A DNA stretch of 64,000 bases. It comes from Chloroflexota bacterium (GTDB lineage Bacteria > Chloroflexota > Anaerolineae > Anaerolineales > Villigracilaceae). Under the pieces are notes generated by a model. The model did no database searches. It was not told where the DNA came from and saw only the letters and a program-made list of their open reading frames with translations. The translations under genes were made by a program, and so were the position numbers. Location: the NCBI GenBank assembly GCA_021414245.1, contig JAIOOU010000017.1:124001-188000 (forward strand), written 5' to 3'. Below are positions 33,871 to 42,634 of this stretch, in pieces; positions within the stretch are counted from its first letter, which is position 1, and each line of letters opens with the position of its first letter.

Positions 33871-35541
33871 ATGAGCGACGAAGAAACCAAACCCACCGAT
33901 TTTATCCGCGAGGCCGTTGCGGAAGACCTTAGAAGCGGACGCTTCAAAACAGTCCGAACCCGTCTGCCTCCCGAACCAAACGGCTACCTGCACATCGGTC
34001 ACGTGAAAGCCTTCATGATCGACTATCTGATCGCAAAGGAAAACGGCGGCGAACTGATCCTGAGATTCGATGACACGAACCCAACCAGGGAGGAGACTGA
34101 GTTTGTGGAGGCGATCGAAGAGGATGCGCGCTGGCTCGGCATTGAATGGGTCAAGGTGACCTACGCCTCGGATTATTTTGACGAGCTGTATGAGTGGGCC
34201 AAAAGGCTGGTCCTGATGGGCAAGGCGTATGTGGACGACCAGACACCGGAGGAAGTCAGCGCCAACCGCGGAACCCTGACCGAGCCAGGAAAGAATTCTC
34301 CATATCGCGACCGCGATGTTGAGGAGAATATGGACCTGCTGGAACGGATGAAGGATGGCGAATTTCCGGAGGGTTCACGCATTCTGCGTGCAAAGATCGA
34401 CATGGCACATCCCAATATCAATATGCGCGATCCAGCCATGTACCGGATCATTCACAATCCGCCCCATCATCGCACCGGAGACAAATGGAAGATCTATCCG
34501 ATGTACGATTGGGCACATGGGCAGAATGACTCCATGGAGGGCATCACCCACTCGCTGTGTTCCCTGGAATATGAAAATCACCGCCCCTTGTATGAATGGT
34601 TTCCCGAACAGCTGGGGGTCTTTAAGCCAAGGCAGATCGAATTTGCCCGCCTGAACCTGACGTATACCGTGATGAGCAAACGCAAGCTGCGCCGGCTCGT
34701 TGAAGAAAAGGTTGTCAACGGCTGGGACGATCCCCGCATGCCAACCTTGCGCGCCATGCGCCGCCGCGGATACACCTCCGCGGCTGTACTGGATTTCATC
34801 CGCCGCGTGGGCGTCGCAAAGAATTATAGCGTCAGCGACGTCTCGCTTCTGGAGGCCTGTGTACGCGAGGACCTCAATAAAAATTCACCGAGAAGGATGG
34901 CTGTTCTCAAACCATTGAAGGTCGTCATCGATAATTATCCGGAGGACCTTGTCGAGGAAATGGACGCGGTCAACAACCCCGAAGATGTCAACGCGGGCAC
35001 CCGCAAGGTCCCTTTTTCAAAAACAATCTACATTGAACAGGACGATTTTCGTGAAACTCCCCCGCCGAAGTATTATCGGCTATTTCCCGGAAATGAAGTC
35101 CGTTTGCGCTACGCCTATTTCATCAAATGCACGCATGTGATCAAGAATGACAAAGGCCAGATCACAGAGGTGCACGCCACCTACGACCCCAGCACCCGCG
35201 GAGGCGACTCTGCGGATGGGCGAAAGGTCAAATCCACGATCCATTGGGTATCCGCCAGACATGCGCAGGAAGCCGAGATCCGCATGTACGACCGGCTTTT
35301 TACAAAGGAAGACCCTGAAGAGGGCGAAGAGGGGTTCCTCAGCTGTTTGAATCCCAACTCCCTTGAGATCCTAACTGGAAAAGTGGAACCGGATCTCGCT
35401 TCACCGGAAGTTGGTTCGCGATTCCAGTTTGAACGTCTTGGCTATTTCAGTGTGGATTCGGACTCAACACCCGGCAGGCCAGTTTTCAATTTAACGGTCA
35501 ATTTAAAAGATACATGGGCTAAAATGGAAAAAAAGGGATAG
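33871..35541 (+). CDS. glnS: Glutaminyl-tRNA synthetase
   Basis: About 556 residues, class I synthetase attaching glutamine to tRNA-Gln. The catalytic motifs are [16 protein letters not shown] (HIGH) and VMSKRKL (KMSKS). [39 protein letters not shown] and the C-terminal anticodon-binding beta-barrels (from about residue 330) are also present. The start is set at [20 protein letters not shown], the usual family N-terminus, rather than an in-frame ATG 84 bases upstream. Length matches the E. coli enzyme. The presence of GlnRS implies that direct glutaminylation operates. Its tRNA partner is encoded next door. Confidence 0.96.
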   Translation: MSDEETKPTDFIREAVAEDLRSGRFKTVRTRLPPEPNGYLHIGHVKAFMIDYLIAKENGGELILRFDDTNPTREETEFVEAIEEDARWLGIEWVKVTYASDYFDELYEWAKRLVLMGKAYVDDQTPEEVSANRGTLTEPGKNSPYRDRDVEENMDLLERMKDGEFPEGSRILRAKIDMAHPNINMRDPAMYRIIHNPPHHRTGDKWKIYPMYDWAHGQNDSMEGITHSLCSLEYENHRPLYEWFPEQLGVFKPRQIEFARLNLTYTVMSKRKLRRLVEEKVVNGWDDPRMPTLRAMRRRGYTSAAVLDFIRRVGVAKNYSVSDVSLLEACVREDLNKNSPRRMAVLKPLKVVIDNYPEDLVEEMDAVNNPEDVNAGTRKVPFSKTIYIEQDDFRETPPPKYYRLFPGNEVRLRYAYFIKCTHVIKNDKGQITEVHATYDPSTRGGDSADGRKVKSTIHWVSARHAQEAEIRMYDRLFTKEDPEEGEEGFLSCLNPNSLEILTGKVEPDLASPEVGSRFQFERLGYFSVDSDSTPGRPVFNLTVNLKDTWAKMEKKG

Positions 35542-35607
35542 AGTCTGCCAACGATCAACCCGCTTTTTGTTTTTTTGAACAAGCCGGCCAATTTCAAGGG
35601 AGTACAA

Positions 35608-36090
35608 GTGAACAGCAAAAAATATCGTTTCCTCGCAGCAACCGTTATCATCCTCTCTCTTGCCACGGCCTGTTCCCCAAAGGCGACTCCCACCCCTGTG
35701 GACATCATGGGGACGGCAGCCCAGCTGGCAAGCAGCATGTTGACCCAAACCGTGGCCGCTTTTTCCCCAACACCGCTGCCGCCAACAGAGACTGCAACCC
35801 CTAGTTTTACAGACACCCCCATCCCCACGGAGACCAACAGCGCACCGCCCAAAAGGCCGGTGGTCATGGAATTCACCGGCTGCTGGACCGGCCCCGGAGA
35901 CACCTACACCTTGATCAGCAACATCGACCCCAAGAAATATGTGGATGTGATCGGCATCGGCAGCGAGCCCGGTTGGTACGTGATTCGAAACCCGTATTTT
36001 CACAACCCCTGCTGGATCGAGATCGCGCATCTCAAGATCGACCCGCGCATGGATTTTTCAGTCTTCCCGGTCATGACTCCCGGCCCTTAA
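35608..36090 (+). CDS. Lipoprotein with Thr/Pro linker and SH3-like domain
   Basis: About 160 residues from a GTG start chosen because AAGGGAG lies 5 bases upstream (an ATG at 35575 would add 11 residues). A signal peptide ends in a lipobox (LSLATAC). A Pro/Thr linker (PTPLPPTETATPSFTDTPIP) leads to a C-terminal domain, about residues 85-150, with GCWTGPGDTYTLISNI, GSEPGWYVIRNP and CWIEIAHLKI. This resembles bacterial SH3 (SH3b-like) domains that bind cell-wall or protein ligands. Probably surface-anchored; the ligand is unknown. Expression may come from glnS read-through, since only 66 bases separate them. Confidence 0.75.
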   Translation: MNSKKYRFLAATVIILSLATACSPKATPTPVDIMGTAAQLASSMLTQTVAAFSPTPLPPTETATPSFTDTPIPTETNSAPPKRPVVMEFTGCWTGPGDTYTLISNIDPKKYVDVIGIGSEPGWYVIRNPYFHNPCWIEIAHLKIDPRMDFSVFPVMTPGP

Positions 36091-36117
36091 TTATTCCATG
36101 GAATCAACGCCTGCTTC

Positions 36118-36147
36118 TTGACAATCAAGCCGGAGTTGTTGTAAACT
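36118..36147 (+). promoter_or_regulatory. Promoter of the ABC-exporter leader
   Basis: Perfect -35 TTGACA (36118-36123) and -10 TAAACT (36142-36147) with an 18-base spacer. The transcript would start near 36154 and carry the leader peptide and attenuator before the exporter genes. Confidence 0.6.
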
Positions 36148-36179
36148 GAAATCCGCAATACGAACCTGAAGAAAGGAGC

Positions 36180-36275
36180 GCACTTCAACATGATTGCAGC
36201 AAAATTTCCATCTTCCAGAAGTGCACTTGAAGGCCTCTAAAGGTTCTTTTGTGTCTTTTCAGCCACGGTGCACTT
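36180..36275 (+). promoter_or_regulatory. Competing leader hairpins (1:2 and 2:3) of a putative attenuator
   Basis: Segment 1, GCACTTC (36180-36186), is complementary to segment 2, GAAGTGC (36218-36224). Segment 2 extended, AAGTGCACT (36219-36227), is also complementary to segment 3, GGTGCACTT (36267-36275), which is part of the terminator's 5' arm and loop. Pairings 1:2 and 2:3 exclude each other, and 2:3 excludes the terminator. Segment 1 lies before the leader start codon and segment 2 inside its last codons, so ribosome position would decide which forms. Confidence 0.6.
36190..36240 (+). CDS. 16-residue leader peptide of the ABC exporter
   Basis: ATG at 36190 to TAA at 36240 encodes MIAAKFPSSRSALEGL. 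AAAGGAG (36172-36178) lies 11 bases upstream, slightly far but usable. The frame sits between the promoter and an intrinsic terminator, over the pairing segments of the leader. Its likely function is to position a ribosome on the leader rather than to make a working peptide. Known precedent: the BmrB peptide controlling the bmrCD heterodimeric exporter of Bacillus subtilis. There is no sequence evidence that this peptide is homologous to BmrB. Confidence 0.55.
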   Translation: MIAAKFPSSRSALEGL

Positions 36276-36292
36276 TGCATCGTGGCTTTTTT
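36262..36292 (+). terminator. Attenuator terminator before the ABC exporter
   Basis: GCCACG-G-TGCA paired with TGCA-T-CGTGGC around a CTT loop, followed by six T and then ATT. It lies 59 bases before the first exporter ATG and 22 bases after the leader-peptide stop. Being inside the leader, it must be bypassed for exporter expression. Confidence 0.8.
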
Positions 36293-36350
36293 ATTGCCCA
36301 TGCCTGGGACTAATCGTACAGTCTACCTTTTAAGTTGGATCCAAAAAAAT

Positions 36351-38096
36351 ATGAAGTTATCCTTTAAATCCTACTGGAATCTGCTCTCCGACCACATCCG
36401 CCCGCAAAAGGGTCGATTCATTTTGCTTGCAATTCTACTTTTTGGGAGCATCGGCCTGCGGATACTTGCCCCGCAGATCATGCGGAAATTTATCGATTCG
36501 GCCCTTGCCGGCGAAGCACTAAACACCCTCACCTGGACCGCGGTGACCTTCATCGGCATCGCCCTGGTTCAACAGGCCGTTGCAGTAAGCGTCACCTATC
36601 TTGGCGAAAATGTCGCCTGGACGGCCACCAACGATCTGCGGGCGGAACTGGCATGGCACGCCCTCAACCTCGACATGCGTTTCCACAACGATCATACACC
36701 CGGAGAATTGATCGAAAGAATTGATGGGGATGTGACCGAACTGGCCACTTTTTTTTCCCAGTTCGCACTCAATCTGATCGCCAATGGCTTGCTATTGATC
36801 GGTATTTTGACCGCACTTTTTCTTGAAGACTGGCGGGCGGGCCTGGTTTTCACCATATATTCAATCCTCACCATCCTGATCCTGGGCAGGGTCAAGGATA
36901 TTGCCGTTCCCCATCAAAAAGCCAGACGCGAAGCCGAGGCCCAGCTCTATGGATTTATCGAGGAACAACTGGCCGGAACGGAGGATATCCGTTCGAGTGG
37001 AGCTGTGGACTATTCCATTCAGGAACTATTCCGGCACCAGGGCATCATCCTTGGTCACAATCGCAAGGCGCATTTCAAACGCTGGATCATTGAAAATGCA
37101 ATGGGGTTTGCACTGACGACTGGCACTTTGCTGGCCATATCCAGCGGCTACCAGCTCTTCTCGGCCGGGTTGGTCACAATCGGGACAGTGTATCTCTTTG
37201 TGCATTACATCAATCTCCTGGAGGAGCCCTTCTGGGCAATGACGCATGAAATCGAAAGCTTTCAAACCATCGGCGCCTGCGTGGAAAGACTGACCGAATT
37301 CAGGAATTTCAAACCGGACATTATCGGCGGGCAGGGCCTGGAAATCCCCCTTCGCCCGCTTGCTCTTAAGTTCCAGAATGTCAATTTTTCCTACAACGAG
37401 ATCGATGCCGTCCTCAACGAACTCACCTTTGAATTAAAACCCGGCTCCATCCTGGGTTTGCTTGGCCGGACCGGCAGCGGAAAGACCACACTCGGGCGGT
37501 TGATTTTCCGGTTATATGATGTGAAATCCGGCAGCATTCAGGTTAATCATCATGACCTCAGGGAGATTCGCCTGGAAACCCTGCGCAAGAACATTGCCAT
37601 GGTCACACAGGATGTTCAATTATTCCGGGCCAGCATCCGTGACAACCTGACCTTTTTTGACCGCTCGATATCCGATGAAAAGATCCTCTCGACCTTGCAG
37701 GATCTTGAGCTTGGAGACTGGTTGAAGAGCCAGCCCAACGGACTGGATACGGAGCTTGAGACGGGATCCCGCTCCCTGTCAGCGGGCGAAGCGCAGCTGC
37801 TGGCTTTTACGCGCGTCTTCCTAAGAGATCCCGGGCTGGTCATCCTGGATGAAGCGTCATCCAGGCTCGATCCCCCCACCGAACAAAAACTGGAACGGGC
37901 GATCGACAAATTACTGAAAAACCGGACAGCCATCATCATCGCGCATCGCCTGGATACGATCCACCGGGCCGATGAGATCTTAATCCTGGACCAGGGTCGT
38001 GCAAGTGAATATGGTGACCGCAGACAACTGGCAGCCGATCCAAATTCGCGCCTCTACCAGCTTCTCCAGACCGGAATGGAAGAGGTGCTGGCATGA
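36351..38096 (+). CDS. Heterodimeric ABC exporter, subunit A (catalytic Walker B)
   Basis: About 581 residues: a six-helix type IV exporter domain (residues 15-300) and a nucleotide-binding domain (about 335-575). Walker A is GRTGSGKTT, the Q-loop AMVTQDVQ, Walker B VILDEASS with the catalytic Glu, and the H-loop IIAHRLD. The signature is LSAGE rather than LSGGQ. Start ATG 36351 is the conserved-type N-terminus; ribosome binding looks weak. The partner gene overlaps by 4 bases (ATGA), so the two are translated together. Likely role: export of drugs, lipids or peptides. Confidence 0.92.
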   Translation: MKLSFKSYWNLLSDHIRPQKGRFILLAILLFGSIGLRILAPQIMRKFIDSALAGEALNTLTWTAVTFIGIALVQQAVAVSVTYLGENVAWTATNDLRAELAWHALNLDMRFHNDHTPGELIERIDGDVTELATFFSQFALNLIANGLLLIGILTALFLEDWRAGLVFTIYSILTILILGRVKDIAVPHQKARREAEAQLYGFIEEQLAGTEDIRSSGAVDYSIQELFRHQGIILGHNRKAHFKRWIIENAMGFALTTGTLLAISSGYQLFSAGLVTIGTVYLFVHYINLLEEPFWAMTHEIESFQTIGACVERLTEFRNFKPDIIGGQGLEIPLRPLALKFQNVNFSYNEIDAVLNELTFELKPGSILGLLGRTGSGKTTLGRLIFRLYDVKSGSIQVNHHDLREIRLETLRKNIAMVTQDVQLFRASIRDNLTFFDRSISDEKILSTLQDLELGDWLKSQPNGLDTELETGSRSLSAGEAQLLAFTRVFLRDPGLVILDEASSRLDPPTEQKLERAIDKLLKNRTAIIIAHRLDTIHRADEILILDQGRASEYGDRRQLAADPNSRLYQLLQTGMEEVLA

Positions 38097-39952
38097 ATGG
38101 TCCCAATCCATTAAACGAAAACAGGGAATATCAAAAAATACCCGCCCTGCCCGCCTGGAAAGTCATCTGGGAAATGCTGCTTTTTCGTCCATGGCTGTGG
38201 TTCATCGACCTGGTCAGCGTCGCCCTGATCCGGTTTTGCTGGCAGGTTGCGCCAGCTCTGATCATCAAGGCCTTTTTCGACATGGTCACCGGCGAGTCTC
38301 AATTGACTTTCGGCATTTGGGCGATCGTGGCATTTCTTTCCGCAACCTGGATCGGCCGCGTCGTGGCGAGCTATGGATTTTATTATGCGGATGTGCCCAT
38401 TTTCGCAGACATGTCCACACTGCTGCGAAAGAATCTCTTAAAATATATATTACGCCGGCCGGGCGCTTCGCAACTCCCAGATTCACCCGGAGAAGCTGTC
38501 AGCCGTTTCAAAACAGATGTGAATGAAATCCCGCTTTTTGTCATCCTGATCAACGACATCATGGTGGGATTGGTCATTATCGCGATTGCAATCATTCTGA
38601 TGACGCAGATCAGTCCATCGGTGACCGTAATGGCACTGATTCCATTGATCATAGTCGGAGTGATCGCCAACCTTGCAACCGGCCGCATTGAACATTATCG
38701 CCGCACTTCCAGGCAGGCGGGCGGAAAGGTGACCGGATTTGTCGGAGAGTTCTTTGGCGCCGTGCAAGCCGTCAAAGTGGCCACCGCCGAGAAAAATGTC
38801 ATCGATCACTTTCACAAATTGAATGACACACGCCGGGTGTTGACCATCCGCGAAAAACTATTCGACGAAGTGCTGGGCTCCATCTACCGCAACACATCCA
38901 CGCTGGGGACGGGAGTCATCCTTGTGTTGGTCGGCCAGTCCATGCGGACCGGAAATTTCACCCTGGGAGACTTTTCACTTTTCGTTTATTTGCTGCAGAG
39001 CATGGGCGACCTGACGACTTTTGGAGGCATGCTTGCAGCCCGATACAAACAGCTCAATGTATCCGTCCAGCGCATGTATCATCTGATGGAAAATGCACCG
39101 CTGGAAGCCCTGGTCGAACCAAGCCCTGTGAATTTGGAGGGGCCCCTTCCGGAGGTGTTCTACCCTCCCAAGACCGAATCAGACCGACTGATGGAACTGG
39201 TTGCAAACCATTTGACCTTTCACTACCCGGGGACAGATGCCTCGCGACGTGGCATTGAGAATGTATCCTTGAAAATTAAACGCAACACGTTGACAGTGGT
39301 CACCGGCCGGATCGGCTCTGGAAAAACCACCCTGTTACGAACCTTGCTTGGCCTGCTTCCACTTGAATCCGGTGACATATACTGGAACGGAAACAGGCTC
39401 GCTTCCCCGGGAGAATTCCTGATCCCGCCGCGCTGTGCATATACAGCCCAGGTGCCCCGTTTGTTCAGCAACAGCCTGCGGAATAATATCCTGCTCGGTC
39501 TGGACCGATCCGACGATGAGGTCCACAAGGCGGCAAGACTGGCCGTTATGGATCGCGACCTCGAGCAAATGGATGACAAGCTGGATACCATGGTCGGTGC
39601 TCGGGGCGTAAAACTCTCGGGAGGACAATCGCAGCGATCCGCAGCCGCGCGCATGTTCATCCGTGAGCCGGAGCTGATCGTATTCGATGACCTCTCCAGC
39701 GCCCTGGATGTTGAAACGGAAAGTCAACTCTGGGAACGGATCTTTGAGAACAACAATATGACCTGCCTGGTTGTGTCCCATCGACGGCCACTGCTCAGGC
39801 GGGCGGATCATATCATCGTCCTGAAGGATGGGCGCGTGGAAGCGGAAGGCAGGCTTGACCAGTTGCTGGAAACCAGCCAGGAGATGCGCGAACTATGGAA
39901 ATTGGAAGAGAATGGAGCCGGGCAGAATGAACTCAAAACAACTCATTCTTGA
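38093..39952 (+). CDS. Heterodimeric ABC exporter, subunit B (degenerate Walker B)
   Basis: A 619-residue membrane-ATPase half-transporter with six helices (about residues 30-330) and a nucleotide-binding domain (about 375-600). Walker A is GRIGSGKTT, the signature LSGGQSQR is canonical, and the H-loop is VVSHRRP. Walker B reads [10 protein letters not shown], with Asp in place of the catalytic Glu. With subunit A this gives one competent site (A Walker motifs with the B signature) and one degenerate site (B Walker motifs with LSAGE), the hallmark of heterodimeric exporters such as BmrCD or TM287/288. It overlaps the next gene by 26 bases. Confidence 0.92.
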   Translation: MNGPNPLNENREYQKIPALPAWKVIWEMLLFRPWLWFIDLVSVALIRFCWQVAPALIIKAFFDMVTGESQLTFGIWAIVAFLSATWIGRVVASYGFYYADVPIFADMSTLLRKNLLKYILRRPGASQLPDSPGEAVSRFKTDVNEIPLFVILINDIMVGLVIIAIAIILMTQISPSVTVMALIPLIIVGVIANLATGRIEHYRRTSRQAGGKVTGFVGEFFGAVQAVKVATAEKNVIDHFHKLNDTRRVLTIREKLFDEVLGSIYRNTSTLGTGVILVLVGQSMRTGNFTLGDFSLFVYLLQSMGDLTTFGGMLAARYKQLNVSVQRMYHLMENAPLEALVEPSPVNLEGPLPEVFYPPKTESDRLMELVANHLTFHYPGTDASRRGIENVSLKIKRNTLTVVTGRIGSGKTTLLRTLLGLLPLESGDIYWNGNRLASPGEFLIPPRCAYTAQVPRLFSNSLRNNILLGLDRSDDEVHKAARLAVMDRDLEQMDDKLDTMVGARGVKLSGGQSQRSAAARMFIREPELIVFDDLSSALDVETESQLWERIFENNNMTCLVVSHRRPLLRRADHIIVLKDGRVEAEGRLDQLLETSQEMRELWKLEENGAGQNELKTTHS

Positions 39953-40385
39953 GCAACGCGAGATCTTCAACCTCGCCCTGATCCGCAAAGATGCGGAGAC
40001 CATCCGCGGCCTGCTCGCCCCAAGCTATCATATTGTCACCGGACGCAGCGCACAAAATCACGGCGCGGAAGCGGAAACTCAACGCTGGGCGGAATTATTC
40101 AGGGAAGATCCATCTGCAGTTTATCGCCGCACTCCGCGGGAAGTCACAATCAATGAGGAGTGGGGCCTGACGGAGGAGCTGGGCAACTGGCAGGGCAGCT
40201 ACACAGCCGAAGGGACTCTCCTCCGCGCATCCGGTGTTTACGCGGCAAAATGGCAAAGAACCATAAACGGGAATTGGGTGCTGCAGATTGAAGTCTTCAC
40301 CACATTAACCTGCTCGGGCCTGGAAAGCGGCTGCCTGAAACCTGATCCAATTCCCGATTTCCAGAAATCAAACGCCCATTCCTGA
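39927..40385 (+). CDS. NTF2-like (DUF4440/SnoaL-type) protein
   Basis: About 152 residues with the cone-like NTF2 fold pattern: an N-terminal helix ([20 protein letters not shown]), [11 protein letters not shown], then strands carrying [24 protein letters not shown] and [13 protein letters not shown]. This matches DUF4440, small-ligand binding or hydrolytic folds without a fixed function. The ATG at 39927 lies inside the end of the ABC subunit B gene, so it belongs to the exporter operon. It may bind the exported compound or a related metabolite; this is only contextual. Confidence 0.7.
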   Translation: MNSKQLILEQREIFNLALIRKDAETIRGLLAPSYHIVTGRSAQNHGAEAETQRWAELFREDPSAVYRRTPREVTINEEWGLTEELGNWQGSYTAEGTLLRASGVYAAKWQRTINGNWVLQIEVFTTLTCSGLESGCLKPDPIPDFQKSNAHS

Positions 40386-40443
40386 AAATTTCGGGTATGC
40401 TTGGGGCAGTTCAGGGTCTTATTAAAGGTTAACGAGCGCAATC

Positions 40444-41067
40444 ATGAATAAAAAACAAGCCTTGCAATTTCAGGAACTACTGCTTCGTTATTCACAGGAA
40501 ACGAATGACGTTGAAAAAAAAGCCATCGAAGAAGGGCTGTGGAAACAGTATGGTACCGAGCAGGCCATCTTCGTACTGGACATGTCGGGCTTTTCGCTGC
40601 TGACCCGCAAACACGGCATTATCCATTATTTGTCCATGGTGCGGCGCATGCAGTTAACAGCCGAACCGGTCATCGAATCCTTCGGCGGCACGGTCATCAA
40701 ATTCGAGGCAGATAACTGTTTTGCCATGTTCCCGGATTCACTGCCGGCGATCAATGCCGCCATTGCACTGCAGCTGGCTTTTGAGGCCTCCAACCTGCTG
40801 ACCTCGGACGAGTTCGACGTTCATATTTCCTGCGGAATTGACTATGGAAAGATCCTGATGATCGGCAATGAGGATTGTTTCGGGGATGCCGTCAATCGGG
40901 CTTGCAAACTTGGGGAGGACGTCGCCCTGGCGGGAGAGATCATTGTGACCCGCGAGGCAATGGAAAGAGTTCCCCCACAAGCCGATCTGAAATATCAGGA
41001 AGTGAATATTTCCGTCTCCGGAATTACCATCCCGGCTTATACAATCGAATATCGCCCCGAGACTTAA
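40444..41067 (+). CDS. Class III nucleotidyl cyclase-like protein with altered active site
   Basis: A 207-residue soluble protein with a single cyclase homology domain (about 35-190). Metal-binding Asp residues occur in VLDMSGFSLL and KFEADNCFAMF. The motif CFGDAVNRACKLG replaces the usual YxGxxVNxAxRL. Four residues after the Asn, where cyclases have the transition-state Arg, there is Lys. The substrate-specifying Lys (IKFEAD) and Asp (EDCFGD) positions look adenine-like. It may be a weak adenylate cyclase or a nucleotide-binding regulator. No sensor domain is attached. The gene ends in a strong terminator. Confidence 0.78.
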   Translation: MNKKQALQFQELLLRYSQETNDVEKKAIEEGLWKQYGTEQAIFVLDMSGFSLLTRKHGIIHYLSMVRRMQLTAEPVIESFGGTVIKFEADNCFAMFPDSLPAINAAIALQLAFEASNLLTSDEFDVHISCGIDYGKILMIGNEDCFGDAVNRACKLGEDVALAGEIIVTREAMERVPPQADLKYQEVNISVSGITIPAYTIEYRPET

Positions 41068-41069
41068 AC

Positions 41070-41101
41070 AAAAAGAGAACCGGAATTCCGGTTCTCTTTT
41101 T
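41070..41101. terminator. Bidirectional intrinsic terminator
   Basis: A perfect palindrome, AAAAAGAGAACCGG / CCGGTTCTCTTTTT with loop AATT, between the convergent cyclase-like gene and gltX. Confidence 0.95.
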
Positions 41102-41103
41102 GT

Positions 41104-42585
41104 TTACATTTTCTTCAAAAGCTCAATTGCATTCTTTATTCTCGCAAGGCATTTTTCCCGGCCGATGATCTCCATGCTTTCGAATAAAGGAGGGCTGACT
41201 TTTTGGCCGGTTGTGGCTACGCGCAAAATGCCAAATACCTGATTGGCATTCAATCCGCTCTCTTCGACGTAAGCCCGCAGAGGCGGCTCGCACTGTTCGT
41301 GACTGATGGCTGGCTGCCCGGAAAGGATCTCAAACGCCCTTTGAGCGATCGCTGCAGACTGCGTTGCATCCAGTCCCTTCGCGACCAAGTCCTCCGGATT
41401 GGGGGAAACATCCTCCTTGAAAAAGAAACTGCCGAAGGAAAGGCAATCATCGAGAGTCACGAGTCTTTCGCGCAACAGTGGGACGATCCTTAGCAGAACA
41501 TTGTCATCGACGCGGAGTCCCTCGCGGGTAAAATACGGCTTGATGCGGGCTGCCAGATCCTCGGTCGTAAAGAGCCGGATATGCGTCGCGTTGAAATGAT
41601 CCAACTTCTGGAAATTGATCGCGGCCGGCGAAGGCGTCAAACCATCTATGCTGAACCGATCCACCATCTCATCCACACTGAGTACATCCTCATCGGCAAC
41701 CCCCCACCCCATCAAGGCGATCCAATTGTTCACCCCTTCGGGGGTGAATCCCAGCTCGTTCATATCCTTGATAAAAACTGAATAGCCATCCGTCATGGCG
41801 AGAGTGGAATCGCGTTTGCTAAGCTTGCCTTTGCCGCTGGGTTTCAGGAACACAGAGAGATGCACCCAAACAGGTTCCTCCCAACCGAAGGCCCGCACAA
41901 TGTTTACATGCAAAGGGAAAGTCCCAAGCCACTCGGATCCGCGCAACACATGCGTGATGCCCATCTCATGATCGTCGACCATGGCAGCCAGGTGATAAGT
42001 GGGCAGTCCATCCGATTTCAAAAGCACCTGGTCATTGAGTTGTTTGTTTTCAGTAAGGATCTCGCCGCGCAAATGGTCCTTCGCGATCGTGGTCCCTTCA
42101 CGAGGCATCTTGAAGCGGATGATATATTTCTCACCGCTGGCAATGCGCCGCGCCGCTTCATCCGGGCTTAACAGCCTGCAAGTTCCATCGTAATGCGGGT
42201 TCTCCTTCCGCTTTTGCTGTTCCTGTCTGACTGCTTCAAGGCGTGCCGGCGTGCAAAAACACGGATAGGCATGACCTTTATCAACCAGCGTGTTTACATG
42301 AACATGATAGATCTCGCGCCGGTCGGTCTGACGATAGGGTCCGAAGGCCCCCCCAACATCCGGCCCCTCGTCATAATTCAATTCCAGCCAGCGCAGACCG
42401 TCCATGATCTCCTGTTCGGCGCCGGGAACCGTGCGAGAGACATCCGTATCTTCGATGCGAAGAATAAACTGCCCGCCCGTTTTTCTGGCAAGCAAATAAT
42501 CATATAAGGCCACCCTCGCAGTGGCAAGGTGCATATGTCCGGTGGGAGATGGAGCAACACGGGTGCGGGCAGGTTTAATTGACAA
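41104..42585 (-). CDS. gltX: Glutamyl-tRNA synthetase
   Basis: A 493-residue class I synthetase charging tRNA-Glu. N-terminal RVAPSPTGHMHLATARVALY (HIGH-type motif), FILRIEDTD, the SEWL segment and KGKLSKRDST (KMSKS-type) are present, followed by the helical anticodon-binding part. The start is a TTG at 42585 with AAGGAG 9 bases upstream. Since a GlnRS is encoded in the same window, this enzyme is probably discriminating, charging only tRNA-Glu; the sequence alone does not prove it. It follows rodA by 49 bases and may share its transcript. Confidence 0.95.
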   Translation of the reverse strand: MSIKPARTRVAPSPTGHMHLATARVALYDYLLARKTGGQFILRIEDTDVSRTVPGAEQEIMDGLRWLELNYDEGPDVGGAFGPYRQTDRREIYHVHVNTLVDKGHAYPCFCTPARLEAVRQEQQKRKENPHYDGTCRLLSPDEAARRIASGEKYIIRFKMPREGTTIAKDHLRGEILTENKQLNDQVLLKSDGLPTYHLAAMVDDHEMGITHVLRGSEWLGTFPLHVNIVRAFGWEEPVWVHLSVFLKPSGKGKLSKRDSTLAMTDGYSVFIKDMNELGFTPEGVNNWIALMGWGVADEDVLSVDEMVDRFSIDGLTPSPAAINFQKLDHFNATHIRLFTTEDLAARIKPYFTREGLRVDDNVLLRIVPLLRERLVTLDDCLSFGSFFFKEDVSPNPEDLVAKGLDATQSAAIAQRAFEILSGQPAISHEQCEPPLRAYVEESGLNANQVFGILRVATTGQKVSPPLFESMEIIGREKCLARIKNAIELLKKM

Positions 42586-42634
42586 TTGAGACCACTCCTT
42601 AAATTCGGGGTGACGGAATCCACCCGTTCAGCAA

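Noticed and set aside
42586-42634. Terminator or T-box between rodA and gltX
   Set aside because: A small CGGGTG/CACCCCG hairpin exists, but it is followed by AATTTAAGG without a T tract, and no T-box consensus is present.
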